From: Clostridiaceae bacterium Marseille-Q4145
GTDB taxonomy: Bacteria > Bacillota > Clostridia > Lachnospirales > Lachnospiraceae
NCBI GenBank assembly: GCA_018223365.1
Contig: JAGTTP010000002.1
Span: 434,001 to 498,000, forward strand
Direction of reading: 5' to 3'
DNA length: 64,000 bases
The notes beneath the pieces were generated by a model that did not search any database, had not been told where the DNA came from, and worked only from the letters and a program-made list of their open reading frames with translations. Positions 25,816-34,291 of the stretch are shown here, in pieces (position 1 is the stretch's first letter; each line of letters starts with the position of its first letter). Position numbers and translations under genes: made by a program.

Positions 25816-26811
25816 TTATTTCTTTTTTGATGGATACACCGGATTCAACGGTTTTTCTCCCAATAACACGGCTTTTACATTTTCTGCTGCGATATGACGG
25901 CATTCATCCAATGCTTCCCGACTGATGTAAGCCGTATGTGGTGTAAAGAAGCAGTTATCCAGAGTAAACAATGGATTGTCTTTCGGTGTCCACATTTTCA
26001 TTTTCATCGGTTCCTCTTCCGGATCATCCAGCGCTGCTCCTGCAATCCACTTTTCTGTTAATGCTTTATACAGAGCCTGATTATCCACACATTTTCCTCT
26101 GGTTACCCCTACCAGATAGCTGTCTGGCTGCATCATGCGAAGAGTTTCTTCATTAATGATGTGATGTGTAGATTCCATATATGGTGTCAGAACACATACC
26201 ACTGTGGATGTAGAAAACAGTTCTTTCTGATCTACCTTTTTCACCCCAAAAGTTCGCATATAGCTTTCAGATACGTATGGATCACTGGAAATCAGTTCAA
26301 ATCCAAAGGCTGCCATTTTCCGTGCAAGGTTCTGTGCAATTCTTCCAAATCCCAGGAATCCATATCTTGCATTTCTGCATCTGCGAATCGGAACTCTCCA
26401 ATCCTGCCACTGATAGCTTCCATCATGCACCTTGGCATTATAGAATGGAAGATTTCTCATCAGCATCATAGAATATGCTGCTGCCTGATCTGCCACCTCA
26501 TCCAGGCAATAATCTGGAACATTAGTTACAACCATTCCATGTTCATATGCTGCATCCACATCTACAATATCTACACCAATTCCATACCGTGCAATGATCT
26601 TACAATTCTTCAGCTGCTCGATTGTACTGCGCGGAATTTTCGCATATTGCTGGATGATTGCGTCTGCATCCGCGGCTTTTTCCGGAAGTGTCTTTCCTGT
26701 GTTGTCTTTCAGCCCGATAACCTCCGCCCCAATCGGTTCCAATACACTTTTTTCGATCTCATTGTCGGCATAATCATAATCACTGATATATACCTTAAAT
26801 TTTTTTCCCAT
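25816..26811 (-). CDS. D-isomer-specific 2-hydroxyacid dehydrogenase (CtBP-like)
   Basis: A 331-aa NAD-dependent dehydrogenase. N-terminal flavodoxin-like substrate half (with KIIARYGIGVDIVDVDAAYEHGM), Rossmann half with YGFLGFGRIAQNLARKMAAFGF (about residues 145-166), the catalytic arginine region GVTRGKCVD and the His in FFTPHTAYIS near 290. It would interconvert a 2-hydroxyacid with its 2-keto acid. As first gene of the operon it may begin catabolism of the imported sugar acid. ATG 26811 (MGKKFKV) is chosen for its RBS AGAAGGA; an ATG 15 nt upstream would absorb that site. Confidence 0.88.
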   Translation of the reverse strand: MGKKFKVYISDYDYADNEIEKSVLEPIGAEVIGLKDNTGKTLPEKAADADAIIQQYAKIPRSTIEQLKNCKIIARYGIGVDIVDVDAAYEHGMVVTNVPDYCLDEVADQAAAYSMMLMRNLPFYNAKVHDGSYQWQDWRVPIRRCRNARYGFLGFGRIAQNLARKMAAFGFELISSDPYVSESYMRTFGVKKVDQKELFSTSTVVCVLTPYMESTHHIINEETLRMMQPDSYLVGVTRGKCVDNQALYKALTEKWIAGAALDDPEEEPMKMKMWTPKDNPLFTLDNCFFTPHTAYISREALDECRHIAAENVKAVLLGEKPLNPVYPSKKK

Positions 26812-26912
26812 GTTTCCTTCTCCCATTTGTCATATCTTTTTTCATAAACAATATATTGTTTTCTTTAAAATATCAGATAATTCTACAAATGTAAACATCT
26901 TTTTGTATATTA

Positions 26913-26936
26913 TGTATATTTTCATCGCTATATACA
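26913..26936. promoter_or_regulatory. Candidate GntR-type operator 1 of the sugar-acid operon
   Basis: TGTATAT (26913-26919) and ATATACA (26930-26936) are perfect 7-bp inverted arms separated by 10 bp, about 105 bp upstream of the first operon gene. The AT-rich context makes chance matches likely, so this is only suggestive. Confidence 0.4.
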
Positions 26937-26955
26937 ATTTCTTTTTGTCTATTTT

Positions 26956-26980
26956 TAATACAATTTTTAAATTTGTATTA
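26956..26980. promoter_or_regulatory. Candidate GntR-type operator 2 of the sugar-acid operon
   Basis: TAATACAA (26956-26963) and TTGTATTA (26973-26980) are perfect 8-bp inverted arms separated by 9 bp. It shares the TACAA/TTGTA half-site type with the palindrome at 26913. The whole 26812-27160 stretch is extremely AT-rich and otherwise shows no gene. Confidence 0.4.
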
Positions 26981-27062
26981 TCTTTTGTATATTTTATTTG
27001 TCTGATGACTTTTAAATGTTTTTTATTTTAGCTTTAAAATGCAATAAACTCTTTATAATCCA

Positions 27063-27110
27063 GGTTTTTTCATTATTTTTCTTGAAAAAACCCGTCATTC
27101 ATGTAATAAT
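27063..27110 (+). promoter_or_regulatory. Putative promoter of the 27161 ABC-F gene with overlapping inverted repeat
   Basis: TTGAAA (27082-27087) is followed at 16-17 nt by TAATAAT (27104-27110). A 9-bp inverted repeat GGTTTTTTC (27063-27071) / GAAAAAACC (27084-27092) overlaps the -35 box, which could be an operator or a terminator for minus-strand traffic. Confidence 0.4.
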
Positions 27111-27160
27111 GGAAATCGTGGCTTAAAGACATGAAATTACTGTAATTATGAGGTTTGAAT

Positions 27161-28801
27161 ATGATTAGTGCAAACAACGTGACCTTACGTATTGGAAAAA
27201 AGGCCCTCTTTGAAGATGTGAATATCAAATTCACCGAGGGAAACTGTTATGGTCTGATCGGTGCCAACGGTGCCGGGAAGTCCACCTTTCTGAAGATTCT
27301 CTCCGGAGAACTGGACAGCACCAACGGTGAGATCGTGATCACGCCGGGACAGCGTCTGTCTTTCTTAAAACAGGACCATTTCAAATATGACGAGTATACC
27401 GTTATGGATACTGTCATCATGGGAAATGAACGTCTCTATGAGATCATGAAAGAAAAAGACGCCATCTATGCAAAAGAAGATTTTACCGATGAAGACGGTA
27501 TCCGCGCCAGCGAGCTGGAAGGCGAATTTGCAGATATGGATGGATGGGAGGCAGAATCCAACGCCGCTACCCTGTTAAATGGTCTGGGAATTGAGACGGA
27601 GCTTCACTATTCCATGATGAAAGACCTGATCGGTGCCCAGAAGGTCAAAGTCCTGCTTGCTCAGGCACTGTTCGGAAATCCCGACATCCTGCTTCTGGAC
27701 GAGCCGACCAACCACCTGGATCTGGATGCGATCGCATGGTTGGAAGAGTTCCTGATTAACTTTGAGAACACCGTCATCGTCGTATCCCATGACCGTTATT
27801 TCTTAAATAAAGTATGTACCCACATCGCTGATATCGACTATGGCAAGATTCAGCTCTATGCCGGAAACTATGATTTCTGGTATGAGTCCAGCCAGCTGCT
27901 GATCCGTCAGATGAAGGAGGCAAACAAGAAGAAGGAAGAGAAAATCAAAGAGTTACAGGACTTCATCTCCCGTTTCTCCGCAAATGCTTCCAAATCCAAA
28001 CAGGCTACTTCCAGAAAGAAAGCCCTGGAGAAAATCCAGCTGGATGAGATCCGTCCTTCCAGCCGTAAATATCCCTACATTGATTTCCGCCCGAACCGTG
28101 AGATCGGAAATGAAGTGCTGACCGTAGAAGGCATTTCCAAGACTATTGATGGTGTAAAGGTTCTGGACAATGTATCCTTCATTCTGGGACACGACGACAA
28201 AGTTGCCTTCGTAGGAAGCAACGAGTTCGCAAAGACCACTCTGTTCCGTATTCTCTCCGGTGAGATGGAGCCGGATGAGGGAAATTACAAATGGGGTATC
28301 ACCACTTCCCAGTCCTATTTCCCGAAGGATAATACGCAGGAATTCGATAACGACGATACCATCGTGGACTGGCTGACCCAGTATTCCGAGATCAAGGATG
28401 CTACTTATGTCCGTGGTTTCCTGGGACGTATGCTCTTCGCCGGCGAAGACGGTGTGAAGAAAGTCCGCGTCCTGTCCGGAGGAGAGAAAGTCCGCTGCAT
28501 GCTCAGCAAGCTGATGATCTCCGGTGCCAACGTCCTGCTTCTGGACGAGCCGACCGACCATCTGGATATGGAGTCCATCACCGCTCTCAACAACGGTCTC
28601 ATTAAATTCCCGGGAGTGCTTCTCTTTTCCTCCCGTGACCATCAGATCGTACAGACCACCGCAAACAGAATCATCGAGATTCTGCCGAATGGTTCCATCA
28701 TCGACAAGATCACTACCTACGATGAGTATCTGGAAAGTGATGAAATGGCAAGAAAGAGAACTGTCTACAGCAACAGTAAAGAAGACGAAGACGATAACTA
28801 A
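27161..28801 (+). CDS. ABC-F family ATPase (YbiT/YkpA-like)
   Basis: A 546-aa protein with two tandem ABC ATPase domains and no membrane part, the ABC-F layout of translation factors acting at the ribosome. Domain 1: Walker A GANGAGKST (residues 34-42), signature LIGAQ, Walker B LLLDEPTNHLD (about 177-187). A linker with a charged helix follows (KEANKKKEEKIKELQDF, about 252-268). Domain 2: altered Walker A GSNEFAKTT (352-360, Lys358 kept), signature LSGGE, Walker B LLLDEPTDHLD. The altered second P-loop and LIGAQ are, as I recall, usual for the YkpA/YbiT branch. Start ATG 27161 has GAGG 7 nt upstream. Single gene with its own terminator. Confidence 0.9.
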   Translation: MISANNVTLRIGKKALFEDVNIKFTEGNCYGLIGANGAGKSTFLKILSGELDSTNGEIVITPGQRLSFLKQDHFKYDEYTVMDTVIMGNERLYEIMKEKDAIYAKEDFTDEDGIRASELEGEFADMDGWEAESNAATLLNGLGIETELHYSMMKDLIGAQKVKVLLAQALFGNPDILLLDEPTNHLDLDAIAWLEEFLINFENTVIVVSHDRYFLNKVCTHIADIDYGKIQLYAGNYDFWYESSQLLIRQMKEANKKKEEKIKELQDFISRFSANASKSKQATSRKKALEKIQLDEIRPSSRKYPYIDFRPNREIGNEVLTVEGISKTIDGVKVLDNVSFILGHDDKVAFVGSNEFAKTTLFRILSGEMEPDEGNYKWGITTSQSYFPKDNTQEFDNDDTIVDWLTQYSEIKDATYVRGFLGRMLFAGEDGVKKVRVLSGGEKVRCMLSKLMISGANVLLLDEPTDHLDMESITALNNGLIKFPGVLLFSSRDHQIVQTTANRIIEILPNGSIIDKITTYDEYLESDEMARKRTVYSNSKEDEDDN

Positions 28802-28822
28802 AATTGAAAATTTCTGCATAAC

Positions 28823-28862
28823 AAAAATACCTCTCTGGATCATCTCCAGAGAGGTATTTTTT
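28823..28862 (+). terminator. Terminator after the 27161 ABC-F gene
   Basis: ATACCTCTCTGGA and TCCAGAGAGGTAT form a long perfect stem with a short loop. The A tract upstream and T6 downstream make it usable on both strands, so it also ends the convergent galE transcript. Confidence 0.85.
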
Positions 28863-29184
28863 ACTTCGGCATCTGTTCGTGATACCGTTTGATTTCTTCC
28901 ATGGCATCCTGCATGACGCGGTCGCCTTTTGCCATTCCATAGTCACGGGTGTCCACCGCCATGACCGGAATGTGGCGTGCCACCCGCTCTCTCACGCTGC
29001 CAAGGGCACAACGCACCTGAGGTCCAACCAGTATGATGTCCGCATCTTCCTTGTCGTAATCGAGTCCTGCCAGAGAAGAGACAACCACTTCCGCATTCAC
29101 CAGATTGTCTCTGGCCCAGGCAAGCATCCGGTCTCTCAGTATACTGGCTGAGCTCCCGGAATAACACACCAATACGATCTTCAT
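28861..29184 (-). CDS. Standalone PTS lactose/cellobiose-family IIB-like protein
   Basis: A 107-aa protein with the EIIB P-loop cysteine motif near the start (KIVLVCYSGSSASIL, Cys7), matching the lactose/chitobiose IIB fold in which this cysteine carries the phosphate. Later segments IILVGPQVRCAL and the helical C-terminus also fit. No IIA or IIC subunit adjoins; the gene follows galE by 33 nt and probably shares its transcript. It may serve a permease elsewhere or act as a phospho-relay regulator. ATG 29184 (MKIVLVCY) matches family starts. Confidence 0.75.
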   Translation of the reverse strand: MKIVLVCYSGSSASILRDRMLAWARDNLVNAEVVVSSLAGLDYDKEDADIILVGPQVRCALGSVRERVARHIPVMAVDTRDYGMAKGDRVMQDAMEEIKRYHEQMPK

Positions 29185-29217
29185 TCTTTTCCCATCCCTC
29201 ATCCTGCAGTCTGCTCT

Positions 29218-30240
29218 TTATTCCGGATCGTTGTATCCGTTGGGGTTCTGTGACTGCCATCTCCAGGAATCGGCACACATCTCCTCAATACCGTACTCTG
29301 CTTCCCAGCCAAGCTCTGCTTTTGCTTTTGCCGGTGTACAGTAGCAGGTAGCAATGTCTCCTGCACGGCGGGGTTTGATCTCATAGGGGATCTCTTTACC
29401 GCATGCTTTACTGAAGGCTGCGATGACCTGAAGTACGCTGTATCCGTGTCCGGTACCCAGGTTGTAAATCAGCACGCCTTTGTTCTCTTTGAACTTCTCC
29501 AGTGCTTTTACATGACCCCTTGCCAGGTCTACTACATGGATGTAGTCACGTACACCGGTTCCGTCCGGCGTATCGTAGTCATTTCCGAAGACACCGACAC
29601 ATTTCAGTTTTCCGATGGCTACCTGTGCCACATAGGGAAGCAAGTTGTTCGGAATTCCCTTCGGATCCTCTCCGATGAGACCGGATTTGTGAGCACCAAT
29701 CGGGTTAAAGTAACGAAGCAGGGTAACATTCCATTCCGGATCTGCACGATGAATATCCATCAGTACCTGCTCCAGCATGGTCTTGGTCTGTCCGTAGGGG
29801 TTGGTCGGGCTCTGCTTCGGGCATTCCTCGCTGATCGGGATCTGCAGCGGATCACCATATACAGTTGCAGAAGAACTGAAGATAATATTCTTGCATCCGT
29901 GTTTTCTCATGGTATCACAAAGAAGCAGGGTTCCGGTCATATTATTGTGATAATACTCGATCGGTTTTGCCACTGACTCTCCTACTGCTTTGTATCCTGC
30001 AAAATGAATGACTGCATCCGGCTTCTCAGCCTCGAAAATCTGATCCATTGCCGGCTGATCCAGCATATCGGCATTATAAAATTTTAAAGTTTTTCCCGTG
30101 ATCTGCTGTACTCTCTCCACTGCCTTCTCGCTTGCGTTGTACAGGTTATCCATAACCACTACTTCATAGCCATTGTTCAGCAGTTCCACACATGTGTGGC
30201 TTCCGATATATCCGGCACCACCAGTCACTAAAATTTTCAT
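29218..30240 (-). CDS. galE: UDP-glucose 4-epimerase
   Basis: Interconverts UDP-glucose and UDP-galactose for galactose use and cell-surface glycans. The 340-aa short-chain dehydrogenase protein begins with the NAD motif VTGGAGYIGSHT (residues 5-16). It has the catalytic Ser/Tyr/Lys set in FSSSATVYGD (near 122-131) and NPYGQTKTMLEQ (near 147-158), and the family segment LRYFNPIGAHKSGLIGED. ATG 30240 starts directly. A promoter lies at 30291-30319. No galK or galT nearby. Confidence 0.96.
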   Translation of the reverse strand: MKILVTGGAGYIGSHTCVELLNNGYEVVVMDNLYNASEKAVERVQQITGKTLKFYNADMLDQPAMDQIFEAEKPDAVIHFAGYKAVGESVAKPIEYYHNNMTGTLLLCDTMRKHGCKNIIFSSSATVYGDPLQIPISEECPKQSPTNPYGQTKTMLEQVLMDIHRADPEWNVTLLRYFNPIGAHKSGLIGEDPKGIPNNLLPYVAQVAIGKLKCVGVFGNDYDTPDGTGVRDYIHVVDLARGHVKALEKFKENKGVLIYNLGTGHGYSVLQVIAAFSKACGKEIPYEIKPRRAGDIATCYCTPAKAKAELGWEAEYGIEEMCADSWRWQSQNPNGYNDPE

Positions 30241-30290
30241 CGATTTTTACCTCACTTGAGTTTAATAGAAAAAGTAACCTTAACTTAATC

Positions 30291-30319
30291 AGTGTAGCAC
30301 AATTTACAGGGATTGGCAA
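30291..30319 (-). promoter_or_regulatory. Promoter of galE and the IIB gene
   Basis: TTGCCA (30314-30319) and TACACT (30291-30296) on the minus strand with a 17-nt spacer, lying between the ABC-F stop codon and galE. Confidence 0.55.
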
Positions 30320-30334
30320 ACATGGATTCTGCCT

Positions 30335-31888
30335 TTACACCTTCGTTGTCCACTGGCTGCAGTCCCACACCTTGGTTGCCAGTCCTTCATAAAATTCCGG
30401 TTCATGGCATACCATAAGAATACTTCCACGATATTCCTGCAACGCACGTTTCAGTTCCTCCTTGGCATCCACATCCAGATGGTTGGTGGGCTCGTCGAGA
30501 ACCAGAAGGTTGCTCTCACGGTTGATAAGTTTGCAGAGGCGCAGTTTTGCCTGCTCACCACCGCTTAGTACTTTGACACGGCTCTCGATATGTTTGGTGG
30601 TCAGTCCGCATTTTGCCAGGGCAGAGCGGGCTTCGTACTGGGTAAATACCGGAAATTCCTGCCACAGCTCTTCCAGGCAGGTGGTGGCGATATCCTGGCT
30701 CATCTCCTGCTCAAAATATCCGATCTCCAGATAATCTCCCAGTTCCACACTTCCGCCCAGCACCGGGATCAGGCCCAGAATACTTTTCAGAAGCGTCGTC
30801 TTACCAATTCCGTTGGCTCCGGTAAGGACCAGCTTCTCTCCCCGCTCCATTTCCACATCAAGTGGTTTTGACAAAGGTTCATCGTAACCGATGACCAGAT
30901 CTTTCGTCTGGAAAATGTATCTGCCCGGCACCCGTGCCTCCTTGAAATGAAACTCCGGCTTCGGTTTTTCCGCTGCCAGTTCGATCACATCCATCTTATC
31001 CAGCTTCTTCTGGCGGGACATGGCCATATTTCTGGTGGAAACCCTTGCCTTATTTCTTGCCACGAAATCTTTCAGCTGTGCGATTTCCTTCTGCTGACGG
31101 TTGTAGGCTGCCTCCAGCTGGGCCTTCTTCACCGCATAAACTTCCTGGAATTTATCATAATCGCCCACATAGCGGTTCAGCTGCTGATTATCCATGTGGT
31201 AGATCAGATTGACCACGCTGTTGAGGAAGGGAATATCATGAGAAATGAGGATAAATGCATTTTCATAATCATTCAGATAACGCTTCAGCCACTCAATATG
31301 CTCCACATCCAGATAGTTGGTCGGCTCGTCCAGAAGAAGGATATCCGGTTTTTCCAGTAACAATTTGCCAAGTAGTACCTTCGTTCTCTGGCCGCCGCTC
31401 AACTCCGTCACATCCCGATCAAGGCCAATGTCTGCAAGACCCAGAGCCCGTCCCACTTCCTCTACTTTTGCATCGATCATATAGAAATCATGGGCGGACA
31501 AAAGCTCCTGAATCACACCTGTTTCTTCCATATAAGAAGCCATCTCTTCGTCGGTGGCATCTGCCATCTTGTCATACATCTGGTTCATCTGCTCTTCCAG
31601 TTCAAAGAGAAAAGAAAAAGCCGATGCCAGCGTTTCCCGGACGGTCATGCCTTTTTTCAGTTCCGTGTGCTGATCGAGGTAACCAACGCGCACATTTTTG
31701 GACCATTCTACTTTTCCCTCATCCGGCTGCAGCTTTCCGGTGATAATGCTCATAAATGTGGATTTTCCCTCGCCATTGGCTCCGATAAGGCCGATATGCT
31801 CTCCTTTGAGCAGACGGAAAGATACATCCTGAAAAATAGCACGGTCGCCAAATCCGTGGCTTAAGTGTTCGACATTTAAAATACTCAT
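30335..31888 (-). CDS. ABC-F family ATPase (second copy, YdiF/YfmM-like)
   Basis: A 517-aa protein with two ABC ATPase domains and no transmembrane segment. Domain 1: Walker A GANGEGKST (residues 36-44), signature LSGGQ near 162-166, Walker B LLLDEPTNYLD. The interdomain linker has the charged helix YNRQQKEIAQLKDFVARNKA near 262-281. Domain 2: Walker A GANGIGKTT, signature LSGGE, Walker B LVLDEPTNHLD. Both sites look catalytic. ABC-F proteins act on the ribosomal E site; some give antibiotic resistance, but nothing here shows that. Its start overlaps the radical-SAM stop by 4 nt, tying it to the end of the cobalamin operon. Confidence 0.9.
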   Translation of the reverse strand: MSILNVEHLSHGFGDRAIFQDVSFRLLKGEHIGLIGANGEGKSTFMSIITGKLQPDEGKVEWSKNVRVGYLDQHTELKKGMTVRETLASAFSFLFELEEQMNQMYDKMADATDEEMASYMEETGVIQELLSAHDFYMIDAKVEEVGRALGLADIGLDRDVTELSGGQRTKVLLGKLLLEKPDILLLDEPTNYLDVEHIEWLKRYLNDYENAFILISHDIPFLNSVVNLIYHMDNQQLNRYVGDYDKFQEVYAVKKAQLEAAYNRQQKEIAQLKDFVARNKARVSTRNMAMSRQKKLDKMDVIELAAEKPKPEFHFKEARVPGRYIFQTKDLVIGYDEPLSKPLDVEMERGEKLVLTGANGIGKTTLLKSILGLIPVLGGSVELGDYLEIGYFEQEMSQDIATTCLEELWQEFPVFTQYEARSALAKCGLTTKHIESRVKVLSGGEQAKLRLCKLINRESNLLVLDEPTNHLDVDAKEELKRALQEYRGSILMVCHEPEFYEGLATKVWDCSQWTTKV

Positions 31889-32802
31889 ACGTTCCTCTCT
31901 ATTCCTTCATAATCAAATGCGGGGATAAAGCTTTCTCCCACACAGCCGCCCTCCTGAATGTACACCTGGCTCATTCCAAGGAAACGGGCATAATCTACAA
32001 TTTCTTCATACTCCTCGTCCGTTACCTTCCGGTTGATCTCCGGATAGGCCGCCACATGGGGCAGCGGCGTGTACTGGCTCATAATGCTCACATAAATCTG
32101 GTTTCCAAAGGTATCCCACAGATACTCCAGTACATCTTTGCTATCGGATACACAGCCCGGCAATACCAGATGCCGGACAATGACGCCTTTTTTCATCATA
32201 CCACGCCTGTCAAACAGGGGGGCACCCGTCTGCCGCACCATCTCTGCCAGGGCAGTCTTCACCGTCTCCGGATAATCCGCGGCCCGGGAATAGCGGCCGG
32301 AAAGTTTCGTGCTTTGGTATTTGCAGTCCGGAAGCCAGATATCCACCAGACCTTCCAGAAGGCGCAGTGTTTCCACCTTTTCATAGCCGCCGGTGTTATA
32401 GACAATGGGAATGGTAAGTCCCATCTCTTTCGCGTGTTGTAATGCCGGAATCACCGTCGGCAAAAACTGGGTGGCCGTCACCAGATTGATATTATTGGCG
32501 CCTTTTTCCTGTAATTCCAGAAAAATCCGGGAAAGTCGTTCTTCTGTCACCGGCTTTCCCACCGCTCCTGCTGCGATCTCGTGATTCTGGCAGAAGACAC
32601 AGCGAAGGGTACAGCCGGAGAAAAAGACAGCGCCTGATCCTTCTGTTCCGGAGATACAGGGCTCCTCCCAGAAATGAAGGGCAGCCCTGGCCGCCATCAC
32701 TTCGGAAGTCATGCCGCAGAATCCGGTCTTTCCTGCCCTCCGGTCTACTTTACATTCTCTGGGACAGAGACGGCAGCTCCTGTATAATTCTGTTCTGTCC
32801 AC
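31885..32802 (-). CDS. Radical SAM protein, PflA/PflX-like (COG1313 type)
   Basis: A 305-aa radical S-adenosylmethionine protein. The 4Fe-4S cluster motif is Cys64-x3-Cys68-x2-Cys71 in SGCTLRCVFCQNHEIA. An extra N-terminal cysteine set, C10-x2-C13-x3-C17 and C29 (YRSCRLCPREC...GFCG), suggests a second metal site. The rest resembles pyruvate formate-lyase activating enzymes, so a glycyl-radical or other activation role is possible, but the target is unknown. It overlaps the cobO stop and the ABC-F start by 1-4 nt, so it is co-translated with the cobalamin genes although no link to B12 synthesis is established. Confidence 0.85.
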   Translation of the reverse strand: MDRTELYRSCRLCPRECKVDRRAGKTGFCGMTSEVMAARAALHFWEEPCISGTEGSGAVFFSGCTLRCVFCQNHEIAAGAVGKPVTEERLSRIFLELQEKGANNINLVTATQFLPTVIPALQHAKEMGLTIPIVYNTGGYEKVETLRLLEGLVDIWLPDCKYQSTKLSGRYSRAADYPETVKTALAEMVRQTGAPLFDRRGMMKKGVIVRHLVLPGCVSDSKDVLEYLWDTFGNQIYVSIMSQYTPLPHVAAYPEINRKVTDEEYEEIVDYARFLGMSQVYIQEGGCVGESFIPAFDYEGIERNV

Positions 32803-33335
32803 TATAATTCGATTCCCTTTCGCGCCGGGATGCCCTGATCGAAGGGATGCTTCACCTTCCGCATCTCCGTCACATAATCTGCCAGCTCCAGCAGTTCTTC
32901 TCCCGGCTCTCTTCCGGTCAGAACCACTTCCAGATGTTCCGGTCTGTTTAAAAAGAAATGCAAAGCTTTCTTTTGATCAATAAATCCGTGATTGTAGGCA
33001 CTTATAAACTCATCAATGACCAGAAGATCATAGTCTTCCTCTGTGGCGGTCTTCACCGCCTCATCAAAGAGCTGATTATAGAGTCTGGCAGCTGCTGCTT
33101 TCTGCTCTTCCGTCATATTCCAGAAAAATCCCAGCCGCTCCCCACAGCAATGGTAGTTGACACCCAGTTTTTTCAGCATCTCCACCTCGCCGGAGCGTCC
33201 GTCCTTCATCACCTGGCAGAAATAGACTTTCATGCCGGTGCCAGCCGCACGGACCGCCAGTCCCACGGAAGCCGTGGTTTTTCCTTTTCCGTCTCCACAA
33301 TAGATCTGCAGGCAGCCTTTCTTTAAATGAGCCAT
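32802..33335 (-). CDS. cobO: Cob(I)yrinic acid a,c-diamide adenosyltransferase (CobA/BtuR type)
   Basis: Adds the 5'-deoxyadenosyl ligand from ATP to cob(I)yrinic acid a,c-diamide. The 177-aa protein has the inverted P-loop GDGKGKTT (residues 14-21), the VIDEF Walker B-like strand (about 112-116) and VVLTGREPGEELLELADYVTEMR near the C-terminus, all typical of CobO/CobA/BtuR. Length is normal. It overlaps cbiB by 13 nt in the cobalamin operon and has AAAGGA upstream. Confidence 0.93.
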   Translation of the reverse strand: MAHLKKGCLQIYCGDGKGKTTASVGLAVRAAGTGMKVYFCQVMKDGRSGEVEMLKKLGVNYHCCGERLGFFWNMTEEQKAAAARLYNQLFDEAVKTATEEDYDLLVIDEFISAYNHGFIDQKKALHFFLNRPEHLEVVLTGREPGEELLELADYVTEMRKVKHPFDQGIPARKGIEL

Positions 33336-34291
33336 AATACGATTCCTTTCACCAATCCAAAGACCACAAGTGACAGTATTGCCGTTGCATAAAGCAGCCG
33401 GTTCACCCTCGGAATATCCTCATATTCCACCGGGCGGTCCGGATCCCCCAGCGTTGGCTTCTCATATAATTTTCCAAAATAATAAGCATTTCCGGCCAGC
33501 TGGATATGCATGGCTCCTGCTGCCGTGGCTTCTGTGTGGGCAGAATTGGGGCTGCTGTGATTGTACCGGTCTCTCCGGTAAATCCGCCAGGCATTTTTCG
33601 GATCCATGCCGCAGAAAGGTGCCGCGCCGCACATCAGCATGCCCGACAGCCGGGCCGGAATATAATTCAGCACATCATCAAATTTTGCTGCCGCACGGCC
33701 AAAATAGAGATATTTATCATTTTTATAGCCCACCATGGAATCCATGGTATTGACTGCCTTATAGAAAAATCCCAGGGGTGCACCGCCGATCATGAGAAAA
33801 AGAAGGGGTGCGATCACGCCGTCGGAAGCATTTTCCGCCACCGTCTCCACAGCTGCCTTGGTCACACCGATGTCATCCAGCACTTCTGTGTCACGTCCTA
33901 CTACCATAGATACAGCGAAGCGGGCTTTCTTAAGATCCCCCTCTTTCAGTGCATCATAGACTTTCATGGTCTCGGTCTTCAGGGATTTGGTTGCCAGCAC
34001 CCAGTAGCACATGATGACTTCCAGTACAAATCTCAAGTACGGATGCACCAGACCTGCCGCCAGGAGAAGTCCCCAGGCAGAAGCCGTAGTAATTCCAGCC
34101 GTCAGCACCAGCAGAAATCCTCCTGCGATCAGCTCTCCTTGTTCCGTCTTCGGGAAAATACTCCGAAGCAGCTTCTCCAGTCCGCTGATGAGATGTCCCA
34201 CCAGACGAATGGGATGATAAAGCCAGTGGGGATCTCCCACTATGAGATCCAGGATAAATCCCAGGATTACTGCAAGCAAAGACAATTCCAT
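33323..34291 (-). CDS. cbiB: Adenosylcobinamide-phosphate synthase
   Basis: A membrane enzyme that attaches aminopropanol (or its phosphate) to adenosylcobyric acid. The 322-aa protein has about five hydrophobic segments. Family blocks are visible: LDLIVGDPHWLYHPIRLVG (residues 14-32), AVETVAENASDGVIAPLLF (about 146-164), YKAVNTMDSMVGYKNDKYLYFG (about 177-198) and NSAHTEATAAGAM. It overlaps cobC by 25 nt. Works with CobD, whose product threonine-phosphate derivative it consumes. Confidence 0.95.
   Translation of the reverse strand: MELSLLAVILGFILDLIVGDPHWLYHPIRLVGHLISGLEKLLRSIFPKTEQGELIAGGFLLVLTAGITTASAWGLLLAAGLVHPYLRFVLEVIMCYWVLATKSLKTETMKVYDALKEGDLKKARFAVSMVVGRDTEVLDDIGVTKAAVETVAENASDGVIAPLLFLMIGGAPLGFFYKAVNTMDSMVGYKNDKYLYFGRAAAKFDDVLNYIPARLSGMLMCGAAPFCGMDPKNAWRIYRRDRYNHSSPNSAHTEATAAGAMHIQLAGNAYYFGKLYEKPTLGDPDRPVEYEDIPRVNRLLYATAILSLVVFGLVKGIVLWLI

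Noticed and set aside
27161..28801. Antibiotic-resistance ABC-F
   Set aside because: The altered second P-loop and LIGAQ signature fit the housekeeping YbiT/YkpA branch; nothing specific to resistance proteins is visible.
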